37,543 bases of DNA from a virus. Below are positions 9,926-20,687 of the stretch, in pieces (the stretch's first letter is position 1; each line of letters opens with the position of its first letter). The stretch covers positions 1 through 37,543 of the IMG/VR virus record IMGVR_UViG_3300033182_000144; one strand, 5' to 3'. The notes under the pieces were generated by a model, which saw only the letters and a list, made by a program, of their open reading frames with translations, was not told where the DNA came from and searched no databases. The position numbers were made by a program, and so were the translations under genes.

Positions 9926-12900
9926 ATGGCTGAATTTAAACTAGGTAGAATTAGATTTGTTTGGAAAAACGATTGGGCTTCCACAACAACTTATTACAAA
10001 GATGACGTAGTACGCTATGGCGGAAAAGTTTACATTTGTGTTATAGGACACGAAGCGTCGGCAGACTTCTTCAGTGACTTTACTATTACACCACCTAAGT
10101 GGAACTTAGTGTCAGATGGACAATCATGGAAAGGTACTTGGGCAACAAGTACAAGTTATATTGTAGATGACATTGTTTCATATGGAGCAAGACTTTATAT
10201 TTGTAATACTAATCATACTAGTGCTGCTGACTCCGCTGATGGCCTAGAACTTGATTTAGCCAAATGGGATGTCTTTGCTGATGGCCTTGACTGGAAAGGT
10301 AACTGGGCTGTTGATACACGATACAAAGTTAATGACGTAGTTAAATATGGCGCAGGTAGCTACGTTTGTAATACTGCTCACACATCAACTTCTGTACTAG
10401 CAGATGGCTTAGAAAATGATATTGCTAACTGGGATGTCTTTAATCAAGGTATTGAATATAAGTCAGAATGGCAAAGTTCATTTAGATATAAAGTAAGTGA
10501 TGTTGTACGTTATGGTTCAGGTTTATGGATTTGTACTACAGCGCATACAAGTGCTTTAGAATTTGGCTCTACCAGCGCCAATTGGGAATTCTTTGTACAA
10601 GGCTTCCAGTATGAAGACGAATGGAATGCGTATAAGACATATCAACAAGGTGACATTGTAAGATACGGTGGTAATACCTATGTTGCGTTAACACCGAATA
10701 CAGAAAAAAATCCTTATAACGATGTTAACGATTGGAAGTTATTCTCAGAAGGATTAAAGTTCTTAGGAGATTGGGGCGAAGACAGTTCTAGTTATGAATA
10801 CAGAGTCGGCGAAGTTGTTCGTCAAGGCGGATATACTTACATCTGTGTTGCTGACCACCAAGATCAACAACCACCTAATTCAGAATACTGGCAGCGTTTA
10901 ACAAGCGGCTTAGACTGGAGAGGTGAGTGGAGAGACGATGCTGAATATTTCTTAGGTGATGTTATTCGCTATGGGTCTAACACTTATATCTGTGTTGCTG
11001 GCCATATATCAGAAGGCGACGATTATTCATCATTAAGTAGTGGTGAAGAAAATTCTCGTCCAGACCAAGATTTAACAGGTACTTATTGGAACATTCTAGC
11101 AATTGGTCGCGAAGAAGACGTAATGACAACTAAAGGTGATTTAGTTTATTACGCATCAAATGGTCCTTCAAGATTGCCAATTGGAGAAAATGGACAAGTA
11201 CTTCAAGTTAACGCAAGTGGTGTTCCAGAATGGGCATACATGGGTGCTGCTGATGACGTTTACTATGTAGCAGAACATGGTGTAAACAGTCCTGCTCCAG
11301 ATTACGGCCGCACAATTGATAGACCTTGGGCTAACATTCGTTATGCTACACAACAAATTGAACACGGTACTAAGAATCCTAATGCTCGCAGATTACTAGA
11401 ACTTAACAGAAGATTTATTCAACGTGAAATCGTTGAATGGACTGACAGACAAATTGCGTTAGGGACTAGTCCTTTCTCTTCAGGTATGGATTATAACTCT
11501 GCTTACTGTGAAAGAGACATGGGCTTTATTATTGACGCTCTTATTTGGGATATCACACACGGTGGTAATGTTCGTTCAAGAGAAGCAGCATTAAGTTACG
11601 TTAATGATGCTGGAAAAGTTTATACTAAAGATCAAGACGAAGAAACAGTAGCGTCAATTAATTACGGTTTGACTGTTATTGAAGCAGTATTAAATCAAGA
11701 AGCACCAGCATCAAACTATCAGGAAATTAACGGCGACAATTCTACAGCAATAGTTGAACAATGGTTTGACAGCAACATTGCTTCAGAGAATGTGCTAAGT
11801 GAAATTACTGGACTTGTAGGCATTATTACAGATGCTATTACAGCAGGTGTTGCTACTAATATTCCTGAAAGATTAATTAGAAATACACTTATTAAAGTTT
11901 CAACTGGTAAGTACTATGAAGTACTACCAATCATTGTTCCAGCAGAATGTTGTGTAATGGGCGACGAATTACGTTCTGTACAAGTATTTGCTAGAAAAGA
12001 ATCTAACAGTGCATTAACACCACGTAAAGACGTACCATTAAGTTTTGAAGCATTCAAACGTTTAGAGCCTGTATTAGGTGATATTGTTCGAGGTTATGAC
12101 GTAGATAAAACCGACGGCAATATTCAAGTTCAAAGTGCGGAGTTCCCATACGGTGAAGCACGTCAACAAACTGCTATTACTAAATTAGCAAGATCTTTAC
12201 GCAGAACTATTGATTCTAGTTTAGGTGATAAGTTAGAAATTGAATGGCCAGGTATAGACTCGTTTGCTGATGATAACTATGGTTATGCTCGTAATTTGCT
12301 TGACACTAACAGAGATTTTGTTAAAGCAGAATTAGTAGCATTCTTAACTAATTATGATGCTGACTTAAAATATAGTAGAACTAAGTGTAAAGAAGATGTT
12401 GGCTTTATTATTGACGGCATCATGTATGATTTGACATACGGCGGTAACTGGCAAAGTATTAATACCGGACTTGCTTATTATTCGGGAACCAACGGTGTAC
12501 TTCAAATTGCTGACAGCGAAAAAACAGCAACTCTTGCTGCGTATGCTTACTTAAAATCTATACTACAAACTATTAGTAGAAACATTACTGTTAGTCCTAC
12601 ATACCAAAGCGAAGTAACACAAGTTACAGGCACAAGTGGTAGTTTAGCGGCAGCAAACACTATTAGAGATTTAGTAGACGATATTATTACTGTTGTAAAT
12701 AGTGGACCAGGTAATGCTCCAGCAACAGTATACCCAACTGTTTCAAGTGTTGAATCAAACTTGTCAGACGCTTCAACGGCACTGTCTAACGCAAGCAATG
12801 ACATTCAATTAGCTACTATTGATTTTATTAGTAAAAACTTTGGTAGTTTTACATACAACAGCGCAGCATGTCGCAGAGACCTAGACTATATCTTAACTGA

Positions 12901-15900
12901 CGTTTCATATGATGTTGCTTTAGGAACAAACTACGGTGCTGTTAATAGCGGTATTGCTTATCTAAGACCTAACAACGCTTACAACTATGCTAATGAAAGA
13001 GTTGAAACTATTGGTGCTATTAACTTTGCAAAAGCAGAAGTAGCAGATGAGCTAACTGATGCTACAGCAATTTCAAGAAGCAATGCTGCTTTTGTTGAAA
13101 TATCGGATATTATTGAAAATGGATCAGGAAATATTGATACTATTACCTATCCTGCTCCGAGTACGTTACCAAGTACTAACGCTGAAGATGCCAAAGACCA
13201 ACTTCAAGCAAACAAGACATTTATTCAAACTGAAATTACAGCATGGATCGATGACCAAATAACATATTATAACGTTACAGTTCCAACTCCAGCAAGTGTT
13301 TGGTATGGATTTAGTTATGATTCAACTAAGTGTTCAAGAGATGTTGGCTACATTGTTGATGCGTTAAGTTTTGATATCTTATACGGTGGCACACTTGCTA
13401 CAACACGTATGGCTCAGTCTTATGTTGGTATTAGCGGAACAGCATACCCTGCTGGACAATCAGCACAAACTGCTCTAGCATATGATAGGTTAGCAACTGT
13501 TGTAGATCAAATTGTTAGAGAAGTAGCAGTATCTAAAAGTTCAGGAAATGCCCTAACACAAGATACAACCGGTACAGCAGCAACTTCAACTGAAGGTAAT
13601 GCTCTTATTGCTAAAATGCAAATTATTGAAGATGTAGTTACAGCAGGAACATTAGATAATCTTCCAGCAATTACATATCCTGATCTAGCAGCTCTAAATG
13701 TAAGTGCTACACTACAATCTGAGCAAGCAGCAATTAGTAGTGCTGAAGCACAAATTATATTAGATACCATACAATATATCAATACTACATTTAATGACTT
13801 TAACTATGATCAAGCAAAGTGTATGCGCGATGTAGGATTAATTATTGATGCTTGTAGATATGACTTTATGTTAGGAAGCACATTTGCTTCAACAGTAGCA
13901 GCATTGTCTTATTTAAGATTGCCTAGTGCTGAAGTTGTTGGAGACCAAAAAGATGCTACAATAGCAGCATTAGAATTTGCTAAGACTCAAGCATTAGGAA
14001 TAGTAACACATCCAGAAGCAGTTGCTGGCATTGAAACATCATGGGAAATTGTAACTGACGTTATGTTTAGTGGCTCTTCAGAAGGCGGAACTAAACAAGT
14101 TAACGATGAAAATAGTTATAACGCTATACGACAACTAGAACTTAATAAAGACTTTATTGTAGACGAAGTTCAAAATTATGTAGACTACTGGTTCTCAAAT
14201 AGTGTTAGTAGTACAGAACAAACAACTAATATTATTACTGTAAGTGATACTAGTTGGATGAAGACTAATATGGCTATTAAGTTTACTAACTTAGATGACT
14301 CTACAGACTCTGTAAGCGAATCAGGCTTAACAGCAGACGTAACATATTACGTTAAAGATATTCTAAGTAACACTACATTTACAGTAAGTGAATTACCTGG
14401 CGGAACTGTAGCAGTTACTTTAAATTCATCTGCTACTCCATTTAACTATGATAGAACTAAGTGTAGCAGAGATACAGGATTTATTGTTGACGCAGTAGGT
14501 TATGATACTGTATTAGGTACAAACTATAATGCTGTAACAACAGGCTTATCATATGCTAGAGGTAATGCTAGTGAAGTTACTAATAATCAATTAACAGAAA
14601 CAGTGTCAGGTATTAGAAGAGCTAAAACTATAGCAACATCATTACTAAGTGTTAAGAACGATACAACAGCACTAACAAGAGCAGGTAATGCTTTTGATGA
14701 AATTATTGATATACTTTCTGGCTCTGGATTTGACAGAACTATCTGTGAGAGAGACTTAGGTTTGATTTATGATGGTACTGAATATGATATCTTATTTGGT
14801 ACAAACTACAATGCTGTAAATATTGGCTTATCGTATCAACGTGCACCAAGTAGTTACACATTAAGTTCTGAGTTCCAACAAACTATTAGAGCAATTGAGT
14901 ACTTAAAAGGCCTTGCTAATAGCGATCTTTCAGGTGATGCTACAGCACAATCACGTAGTGACGCAGCGTTTGACGAAATTATTGATATCATTTCAAACGG
15001 TATTGGTAACGCTGACGCATTAGTGTTTACTGATCCCGGAGTTGACAATAATAAACTATATGCTCGCCAACAATTAGTAGCAAACAGAAGTTTTATTGCT
15101 ACTGAATTAACTAACTGGATTAGTACTAAACAAGGTTTATGGAAAGGATTTAGCTATGACGCAGCATCTTGTAGAAGAGACACAGAATATCTAGTTGATT
15201 CTATTCGTCATGATGCTATCTTTAATAGTAACTACAGAACTGTTAGTTCTGCGTTACGTTACTTGAGCGCATCAAATAGCCAAAATTATACTAATGAAAA
15301 GTCCCAAACGCTTGAAGCATTTGCTCAAGCAAAAGCATTAACTACTGCTGAACTTAGTGACAGTACTATTATTAGTCGCTCTGAAGCATTATGGGATGAA
15401 GTAATTGATATTATTACAAATGGTGCTGGATCAGCAGATGCGTATAGTTATCCTACACCATCAGGTGGTACTAACAACGCAAGTGATGCTAACTATCTAA
15501 ATGCTCGCAATCAACTAGTTGCTAACAAAGCATTTATTCAAGATGAAATTATTGAATGGATTGCCGATCAGGTAGCAAGTTCAACTGCTCCATTTAAACC
15601 TGACTTTACATATGACAGTGCTGCTTGTAGTCGCGATGTTGGATTAATTGTAGATGCTCTTATCTACGACGAAACATACGGTGGTAACTTACAAACTTAC
15701 GACGCAGCAAAAGCATATTATGATAACGCTGTAGCGCAATATGGCACAGGCGAAAAGTCTGAAATATTAGCAGCATTAGCACACTTAAAGGCTGTTGTAG
15801 GACACGTAGTAACTGAAAATACAAGTTGGTCTAAAGCAACAGCATTAACTCAAGATACTAGTGGTACTGCTACTTCTACTTCGCATAGAGATAACGTTAC

Positions 15901-18900
15901 AAAAGCGTTAGTGCAGCAAATTTACGATACTATCGATACCGACGGTACTTTACCAACTAGAACTGCTCCAGATGTTACATGGACAAGTGCTACATTCCAA
16001 AGTGAATACGCAGCATTAGGTACAGTAGCACAAGCAAGTATTGCTACAGGAACTACTACTTGGATTAACAATAACGTTAATACTTGGTCTTACACATACG
16101 ACTCGGATGTATGCGAACGTGACACAGGTTACATTGTTGATGCTTTATGTTTTGACGTACAGTATGGCGGTAACTTTGCTACTCGTAAAGCAGCACAAGC
16201 ATACTTTGATAACGCAGTACAAGTACTTCCGGCAGCACAAAGAACTGCTACAGCAGAATCTTTTGCTCAACTAGCAAGTATTGTAGGCGACATTGTACAA
16301 AATAACTACGCAGGACAAACTGACGCAGGTAACGCAGCATCTAATACAGAAACTACAGAAGTTGACGGTTTAGTACAAATTATTGAAGATGTAATTACTG
16401 CTAATAGTTTAAGTGGTTTACCATCACTAACAGCACCAAGCAGCGCATGGGTAGCAGCAGGTATTACAAGTGCTGTGAGTACATACAGTGGTAACGAAAC
16501 TACTAATATTAATGACGTACTAGAACAAATTGAAGACGATCTAATTACAAACGCAGATACTTTAAGTTTCCCTGCTCCGTCTACAGCAAGCACAAACATT
16601 CAAAATGCTGTAGCACAGTTAATTGCTAACAGGTCGTTCTTACAAGACGAAGTAACAGCATGGATTGCTACGCAAGTAGCAGGACCAATTGCTCCATTTA
16701 CAGGTGCGTTTACATATGATGTTGAAAAATGTTCAAGAGACGTTGGTTACTTAGTTGATGCGTTATGTTACGACATGATGTATGGTGGTAACAGTGCTTC
16801 TATAAAAGCAGCACAGTCTTACTTTGTTGGCGCAGTAAGTCAACTAGGCGCAGGTGAAGCAGAAGAAACTGTAGCAGCATATAACTATCTAGCAACTATT
16901 GTAGGATACATTATTACTGAGAATACTGGATGGACCCCAGAAAGCGCAGGAAGCCAAGATACTTCAGGAACAGCAGCAACAGCAACAGAAGCAACATTAG
17001 CAGCAGACTTGCTACAAATTGTTGAAGATGTAATCAATGCTGGAGACTTAACAGGTCTTCCAGATGTTGAATATCCTGATATATCATTTGCTTCTACTGG
17101 TGTTCGTAATGCTCAAATTGGTATGCTAAGAGCAAAAACTGATATCCAACGTAAAGTTCTTAGACACATTGACGACAATTACTCTAAAGCATTTACAGTT
17201 AGTGCCGACTACGACTATAATCAAGCATTATGTACACGAGATGTTATATCTTGTATAGATGCTATGAAGTGGGATATGACATGGCCTAAACAATTTGCTA
17301 GAGCGTACACAGATGATGTTACTGTAGTGCTTCCAGCATTATACGAAACAAAACTAGCAGCACGTTGGTATGTAAACGCAGTTATTGGCTCGCAAGAAGA
17401 AGATTTCTACTACTTACGTAATAACACAGGTTTACGCTTACAAACAATGAATGGCTTAGAAGGCGATGTAGGTCCTGCTAATGCGTATGGAACTAGCCGC
17501 GTTACAGCAGGTGCTTATGCGTCGCTTGATCCAGGCTGGGGTCCAGATGATGAAAGAGCCTGGATATCGGCACGTTCGCCATACGTACAAAACTGTACTA
17601 CATTTGGTTATGCTGCTACTGGTCAACGCATTGATGGTGCGTTACACAATGGCGGTAATGACTCTATGGTATCAAACGACTTTACACAGTTAATATCCGA
17701 CGGTATTGGTGCTCACATACTAAACAATGGTAGAGCAGAACTTGTATCTGTATTCACATACTACTCACACATTGGTTACTTAGCAGAAACTGGTGGACGT
17801 ATTCGTGGTACAAACGGTAACAACTCTTATGGTACATTTGGTTCTGTTGCTGAAGGCGTTGATCCAGATGAAAGTCCAATTACAGCAACAACTGACAGCC
17901 GTACACAGTATCAGGCAATTATTGCTAATGTAGAAACTAACCTAAGCAACATACTTAGAGTTGAATACAGTCACGCTGGTAACAACTACACCAAAGCAGA
18001 CATTGAATTCTTTGGCGCTGGCGTAGATGAAGTTGCTATACAGGATGAATTCCGTGATAAGGCAATCTTTGAAGCAAGATTACTTGACTTAGATGATTCA
18101 AGCGGCGAAATTGGCGGTGACGGCTTTACAGTTGTACAAAATACTGCTCAAGACGGTAGTACAACAAGTATTACACTATCAGCAACAGACGGTAACTCAT
18201 CTACAGCATATATTGGTATGAAAGTTATTGTTACTGGTGGCGCAGGCGTAGGTCAATTTGCGTTAGTTGATACGTATAACTCAGGTTCAAAGATTGCTAG
18301 TGTTGTAAGAGAAACTGACGGCGTAGCAGGTTGGAATCATTTTGTTCCAGGTACGCCAATTGTTGCTCCTAACAGTTCGTCAACTTATCAAATTGAACCG
18401 GCGATTAGTATTGACGCTCCTACTTACAGTTCAGGCGCAATTACAATGTCTTCGTCAAATACTTGGATTGATGCTAAGTATGCTAACACAGCAGCGCAAT
18501 ATACTGCTGTATCTGGTTTAACTAGCGGTAACGGTCTAAGTGGTTCGTTCGATGTAACAAGAAACGGCAGTGCTTACTATGTTGAAGTTAACAATGGCGG
18601 CACAGCATATCAAAGATTAGACACTGTTACACTTGACGGATCTGACCTAGGCGGCGCAAGTTCTACACACGATATAGTTATAACTATTACAACAGTAGAT
18701 GACACAACTGGTGAAATAATTGACTTTGACTTTATAGGACAAGGTAGAGCAGGACAGTTCTTAGCAATTCAAAATTCAGGAACTGCTGCTTCGCTAAGTA
18801 ATGACGGTGTAACATGGTCAGCAGAAACATTACCTACTCCAGGTGCTGGTAATTGGTCTAGCATTGCTAACGGATTACAGTTTGACGGTTCTACAACATA

Positions 18901-20665
18901 TATGCCAAGTGCTACTGTTATTGTTTGTGACGGTTCTAATAACGTTGCGTACTCAGCAGATAATACAACTTGGAGTACAGCTTCATTACCAGTAGGAATG
19001 AACACAGGCTCTGAAACAAGAATAGCATTTGGTTCTCCTGTTACAGGAGTTAACAGATTTGTTGTTGTTAGTTCAGCGGACACTGATGTTGCTTACTCAG
19101 ACGACGGTGGTGCTACATGGACGTTAACTTCGTCAGCACTAGCTAGTGTTGGTTTTAACTGTATTACACACGGTGCCGGACTATACGTTGCTGTTAGAGC
19201 AGGTACTACTGACGCAGCATACTCAGCAGATGGTATTACATGGACTGGTGTTACTTTACCAGGAACTGCTACTGGCGGAACAGTTAGTTGGGGTAATGGT
19301 AGATTTGTAACACTTGGTGGTACAAATGGTGCTATGTACAGCTTAGATGGTATTACTTGGTACGATAGTTTAGCATTACCATTAACTGCTACCGAACGTA
19401 AGGTAGCATACGGTCAAGGTATGTTTGTTATTACATCAGACGATACAAACGAAGTACAATATTCAGAGGACGGTGTTTACTGGCAGGCATACACATTAAC
19501 AACTACAATTACAGGTGGTTATAATGCTTGTGCGTTTGGTAACCCAGACCAAGATCCTAAGTTTGTATTACTTCCAAATGCAGCTGGCACAGGCGGCGCA
19601 TACGCTAAGATTGGTGCTACTGCTAAAGCAAGACCAAGTATTGCTTCTGAGAAGATATATGAAATTAGACTTAGTGAACCAGGTTCAGGCTATGATGAAT
19701 TGAATCCTCCAACATTAACTGTTGTTGATCCAAACAATATCTACGATATCAATACTACACAACGTATTGGCAATGGTGTATTAGCTCAACCAAGTTTTGT
19801 TAATAGAGGTACAGGATTCCAAGAAGCATCAGCAGAAATAAATGATCAGACTTCAAATGGTTACGCTGACTTTATACAAGAAGGTGCGTACATTGCTGTT
19901 AAACGATTAACTGATAGACCAGTACCGGGTGCTAACGTTGTATTTGCTAGTTTACCAGACAAGGTATTTAAACTTGTAAACGTTGTAAGTTTCCTAGGAT
20001 CAAATCCGGGTTCTTACACAGCATTCTTACAAATATCACCGGATGTTGAAGTTTCTGACACGTTAGGCGACGAAACAGGTGTCGAATCTAGAATACGTTA
20101 CTCACAAGTACGTCTAACAGGACACGACTTCCTAGACATTGGTACCGGTGGATTTACAACAACGAACTATCCAAATACTCCGTTAGTAGATCCAGACCAA
20201 ACTAAAGAAACTGTGGACGCAGGCGGCGGTCGTGTATTCTACACTGCTACTGACCAGGATGGTAACTTTAGAGTTGGTGGATTGTTTAGTGTTGAACAGG
20301 CAACTGGTGTAGCAACACTTGATGCTGAAGCGTTTAACATTGCTGGTCTACAAGAACTATCACTAGGTGAAGTAACACTAGGTGGTAACTCAGCAAGTAT
20401 TACTGAATTTAGTACTGACCCGTTCTTTACTGCTAATAGTGATACTATTGTACCAACGCAACGTGCGATTAAAGCATACATTGAATCACAAATTGGTGGC
20501 GGCGGTGCTACGCTGAACGTTAACACTGTAACAGCAGGCGATATATTCATCGGAAGTAACTTAATTACAACAGTTTCTGGACAACCGATAAATATTAAAG
20601 CAGTACTGAACTTCCAAGGCGGAATAACAGGATTACCTATAGCATATAACTATATGTTAAGATAA
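9926..20665 (+). CDS. Giant virion protein (3579 aa), paralogue of the 1981-aa protein, expanded by a 12-copy Cys repeat
   Basis: One of the largest single phage ORFs one would meet, intact over 10.7 kb. The N-terminus has seven CBM5/12-like W...Y..GD.V.YG...YIC...H repeats (residues ~8-370). A beta-helix-like start (VYYVAEHGVNSPAPDYG, ~446) follows. Then comes a long array (~520-2455) of 12 units with the core YDxxxCxRDVGYIVDALxYD and YGGN. After this the protein rejoins its paralogue: NNTGLRLQTMNGLEG (~2497), YASLDPGWGPDD, SNDFTQLISDGIGAH, Asp-box repeats such as YSADGITW (~2945-3228), then GHDFLDIGTG and TDQDGNFRVGGLF near the C-terminus. No transmembrane segment is seen. It is probably a fibre- or baseplate-associated adhesin; which of the two paralogues contacts the host is unknown. 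Confidence 0.82.
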   Translation: MAEFKLGRIRFVWKNDWASTTTYYKDDVVRYGGKVYICVIGHEASADFFSDFTITPPKWNLVSDGQSWKGTWATSTSYIVDDIVSYGARLYICNTNHTSAADSADGLELDLAKWDVFADGLDWKGNWAVDTRYKVNDVVKYGAGSYVCNTAHTSTSVLADGLENDIANWDVFNQGIEYKSEWQSSFRYKVSDVVRYGSGLWICTTAHTSALEFGSTSANWEFFVQGFQYEDEWNAYKTYQQGDIVRYGGNTYVALTPNTEKNPYNDVNDWKLFSEGLKFLGDWGEDSSSYEYRVGEVVRQGGYTYICVADHQDQQPPNSEYWQRLTSGLDWRGEWRDDAEYFLGDVIRYGSNTYICVAGHISEGDDYSSLSSGEENSRPDQDLTGTYWNILAIGREEDVMTTKGDLVYYASNGPSRLPIGENGQVLQVNASGVPEWAYMGAADDVYYVAEHGVNSPAPDYGRTIDRPWANIRYATQQIEHGTKNPNARRLLELNRRFIQREIVEWTDRQIALGTSPFSSGMDYNSAYCERDMGFIIDALIWDITHGGNVRSREAALSYVNDAGKVYTKDQDEETVASINYGLTVIEAVLNQEAPASNYQEINGDNSTAIVEQWFDSNIASENVLSEITGLVGIITDAITAGVATNIPERLIRNTLIKVSTGKYYEVLPIIVPAECCVMGDELRSVQVFARKESNSALTPRKDVPLSFEAFKRLEPVLGDIVRGYDVDKTDGNIQVQSAEFPYGEARQQTAITKLARSLRRTIDSSLGDKLEIEWPGIDSFADDNYGYARNLLDTNRDFVKAELVAFLTNYDADLKYSRTKCKEDVGFIIDGIMYDLTYGGNWQSINTGLAYYSGTNGVLQIADSEKTATLAAYAYLKSILQTISRNITVSPTYQSEVTQVTGTSGSLAAANTIRDLVDDIITVVNSGPGNAPATVYPTVSSVESNLSDASTALSNASNDIQLATIDFISKNFGSFTYNSAACRRDLDYILTDVSYDVALGTNYGAVNSGIAYLRPNNAYNYANERVETIGAINFAKAEVADELTDATAISRSNAAFVEISDIIENGSGNIDTITYPAPSTLPSTNAEDAKDQLQANKTFIQTEITAWIDDQITYYNVTVPTPASVWYGFSYDSTKCSRDVGYIVDALSFDILYGGTLATTRMAQSYVGISGTAYPAGQSAQTALAYDRLATVVDQIVREVAVSKSSGNALTQDTTGTAATSTEGNALIAKMQIIEDVVTAGTLDNLPAITYPDLAALNVSATLQSEQAAISSAEAQIILDTIQYINTTFNDFNYDQAKCMRDVGLIIDACRYDFMLGSTFASTVAALSYLRLPSAEVVGDQKDATIAALEFAKTQALGIVTHPEAVAGIETSWEIVTDVMFSGSSEGGTKQVNDENSYNAIRQLELNKDFIVDEVQNYVDYWFSNSVSSTEQTTNIITVSDTSWMKTNMAIKFTNLDDSTDSVSESGLTADVTYYVKDILSNTTFTVSELPGGTVAVTLNSSATPFNYDRTKCSRDTGFIVDAVGYDTVLGTNYNAVTTGLSYARGNASEVTNNQLTETVSGIRRAKTIATSLLSVKNDTTALTRAGNAFDEIIDILSGSGFDRTICERDLGLIYDGTEYDILFGTNYNAVNIGLSYQRAPSSYTLSSEFQQTIRAIEYLKGLANSDLSGDATAQSRSDAAFDEIIDIISNGIGNADALVFTDPGVDNNKLYARQQLVANRSFIATELTNWISTKQGLWKGFSYDAASCRRDTEYLVDSIRHDAIFNSNYRTVSSALRYLSASNSQNYTNEKSQTLEAFAQAKALTTAELSDSTIISRSEALWDEVIDIITNGAGSADAYSYPTPSGGTNNASDANYLNARNQLVANKAFIQDEIIEWIADQVASSTAPFKPDFTYDSAACSRDVGLIVDALIYDETYGGNLQTYDAAKAYYDNAVAQYGTGEKSEILAALAHLKAVVGHVVTENTSWSKATALTQDTSGTATSTSHRDNVTKALVQQIYDTIDTDGTLPTRTAPDVTWTSATFQSEYAALGTVAQASIATGTTTWINNNVNTWSYTYDSDVCERDTGYIVDALCFDVQYGGNFATRKAAQAYFDNAVQVLPAAQRTATAESFAQLASIVGDIVQNNYAGQTDAGNAASNTETTEVDGLVQIIEDVITANSLSGLPSLTAPSSAWVAAGITSAVSTYSGNETTNINDVLEQIEDDLITNADTLSFPAPSTASTNIQNAVAQLIANRSFLQDEVTAWIATQVAGPIAPFTGAFTYDVEKCSRDVGYLVDALCYDMMYGGNSASIKAAQSYFVGAVSQLGAGEAEETVAAYNYLATIVGYIITENTGWTPESAGSQDTSGTAATATEATLAADLLQIVEDVINAGDLTGLPDVEYPDISFASTGVRNAQIGMLRAKTDIQRKVLRHIDDNYSKAFTVSADYDYNQALCTRDVISCIDAMKWDMTWPKQFARAYTDDVTVVLPALYETKLAARWYVNAVIGSQEEDFYYLRNNTGLRLQTMNGLEGDVGPANAYGTSRVTAGAYASLDPGWGPDDERAWISARSPYVQNCTTFGYAATGQRIDGALHNGGNDSMVSNDFTQLISDGIGAHILNNGRAELVSVFTYYSHIGYLAETGGRIRGTNGNNSYGTFGSVAEGVDPDESPITATTDSRTQYQAIIANVETNLSNILRVEYSHAGNNYTKADIEFFGAGVDEVAIQDEFRDKAIFEARLLDLDDSSGEIGGDGFTVVQNTAQDGSTTSITLSATDGNSSTAYIGMKVIVTGGAGVGQFALVDTYNSGSKIASVVRETDGVAGWNHFVPGTPIVAPNSSSTYQIEPAISIDAPTYSSGAITMSSSNTWIDAKYANTAAQYTAVSGLTSGNGLSGSFDVTRNGSAYYVEVNNGGTAYQRLDTVTLDGSDLGGASSTHDIVITITTVDDTTGEIIDFDFIGQGRAGQFLAIQNSGTAASLSNDGVTWSAETLPTPGAGNWSSIANGLQFDGSTTYMPSATVIVCDGSNNVAYSADNTTWSTASLPVGMNTGSETRIAFGSPVTGVNRFVVVSSADTDVAYSDDGGATWTLTSSALASVGFNCITHGAGLYVAVRAGTTDAAYSADGITWTGVTLPGTATGGTVSWGNGRFVTLGGTNGAMYSLDGITWYDSLALPLTATERKVAYGQGMFVITSDDTNEVQYSEDGVYWQAYTLTTTITGGYNACAFGNPDQDPKFVLLPNAAGTGGAYAKIGATAKARPSIASEKIYEIRLSEPGSGYDELNPPTLTVVDPNNIYDINTTQRIGNGVLAQPSFVNRGTGFQEASAEINDQTSNGYADFIQEGAYIAVKRLTDRPVPGANVVFASLPDKVFKLVNVVSFLGSNPGSYTAFLQISPDVEVSDTLGDETGVESRIRYSQVRLTGHDFLDIGTGGFTTTNYPNTPLVDPDQTKETVDAGGGRVFYTATDQDGNFRVGGLFSVEQATGVATLDAEAFNIAGLQELSLGEVTLGGNSASITEFSTDPFFTANSDTIVPTQRAIKAYIESQIGGGGATLNVNTVTAGDIFIGSNLITTVSGQPINIKAVLNFQGGITGLPIAYNYMLR
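11480..17300 (+). repeat. 12-copy Cys-containing protein repeat array (CxRDVGxIxDAL units)
   Basis: Twelve units begin near nt 11488, 12366, 12850, 13308, 13797, 14439, 14727, 15147, 15600, 16090, 16710 and 17208. Each has Y(D/N)xxxCxxD, mostly with R before the D, then a hydrophobic helix (VGYIVDALCFD), a YGGN or LGTN turn and a downstream helix (TVAAYNYLATIVG). Most are preceded by a helix of the type LVANRSFIATELTNWI. Every copy keeps the Cys. Units are spaced about 290-880 bp apart because linkers vary. Copies are diverged at DNA level, so this is an old and apparently selected expansion. Confidence 0.8.
20587..20594 (+). promoter_or_regulatory. Possible late promoter (GATAAATA)
   Basis: GATAAATA has one mismatch to TATAAATA and is identical to the box before the 32721 gene. 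It lies inside the end of the 3579-aa gene, 93 bp upstream of the 20688 ATG. Its position in coding sequence makes chance occurrence quite possible. Confidence 0.22.
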
Positions 20666-20687
20666 CAAAAGATTGGAGAAATAAAAA

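Noticed and set aside
11480-17300. A regularly repeated region that could suggest a CRISPR array.
   Set aside because: Repeats are in-frame protein units hundreds of bases apart, diverged at DNA level, and lack constant-length spacers or identical direct repeats.
11168-20550. Several open frames of 60-105 codons in other frames or on the minus strand inside the 3579-aa gene.
   Set aside because: The plus-strand gene is continuous and has a coherent repeat architecture over all of them; the alternative products are compositionally odd and resemble each other only because of the repeats.
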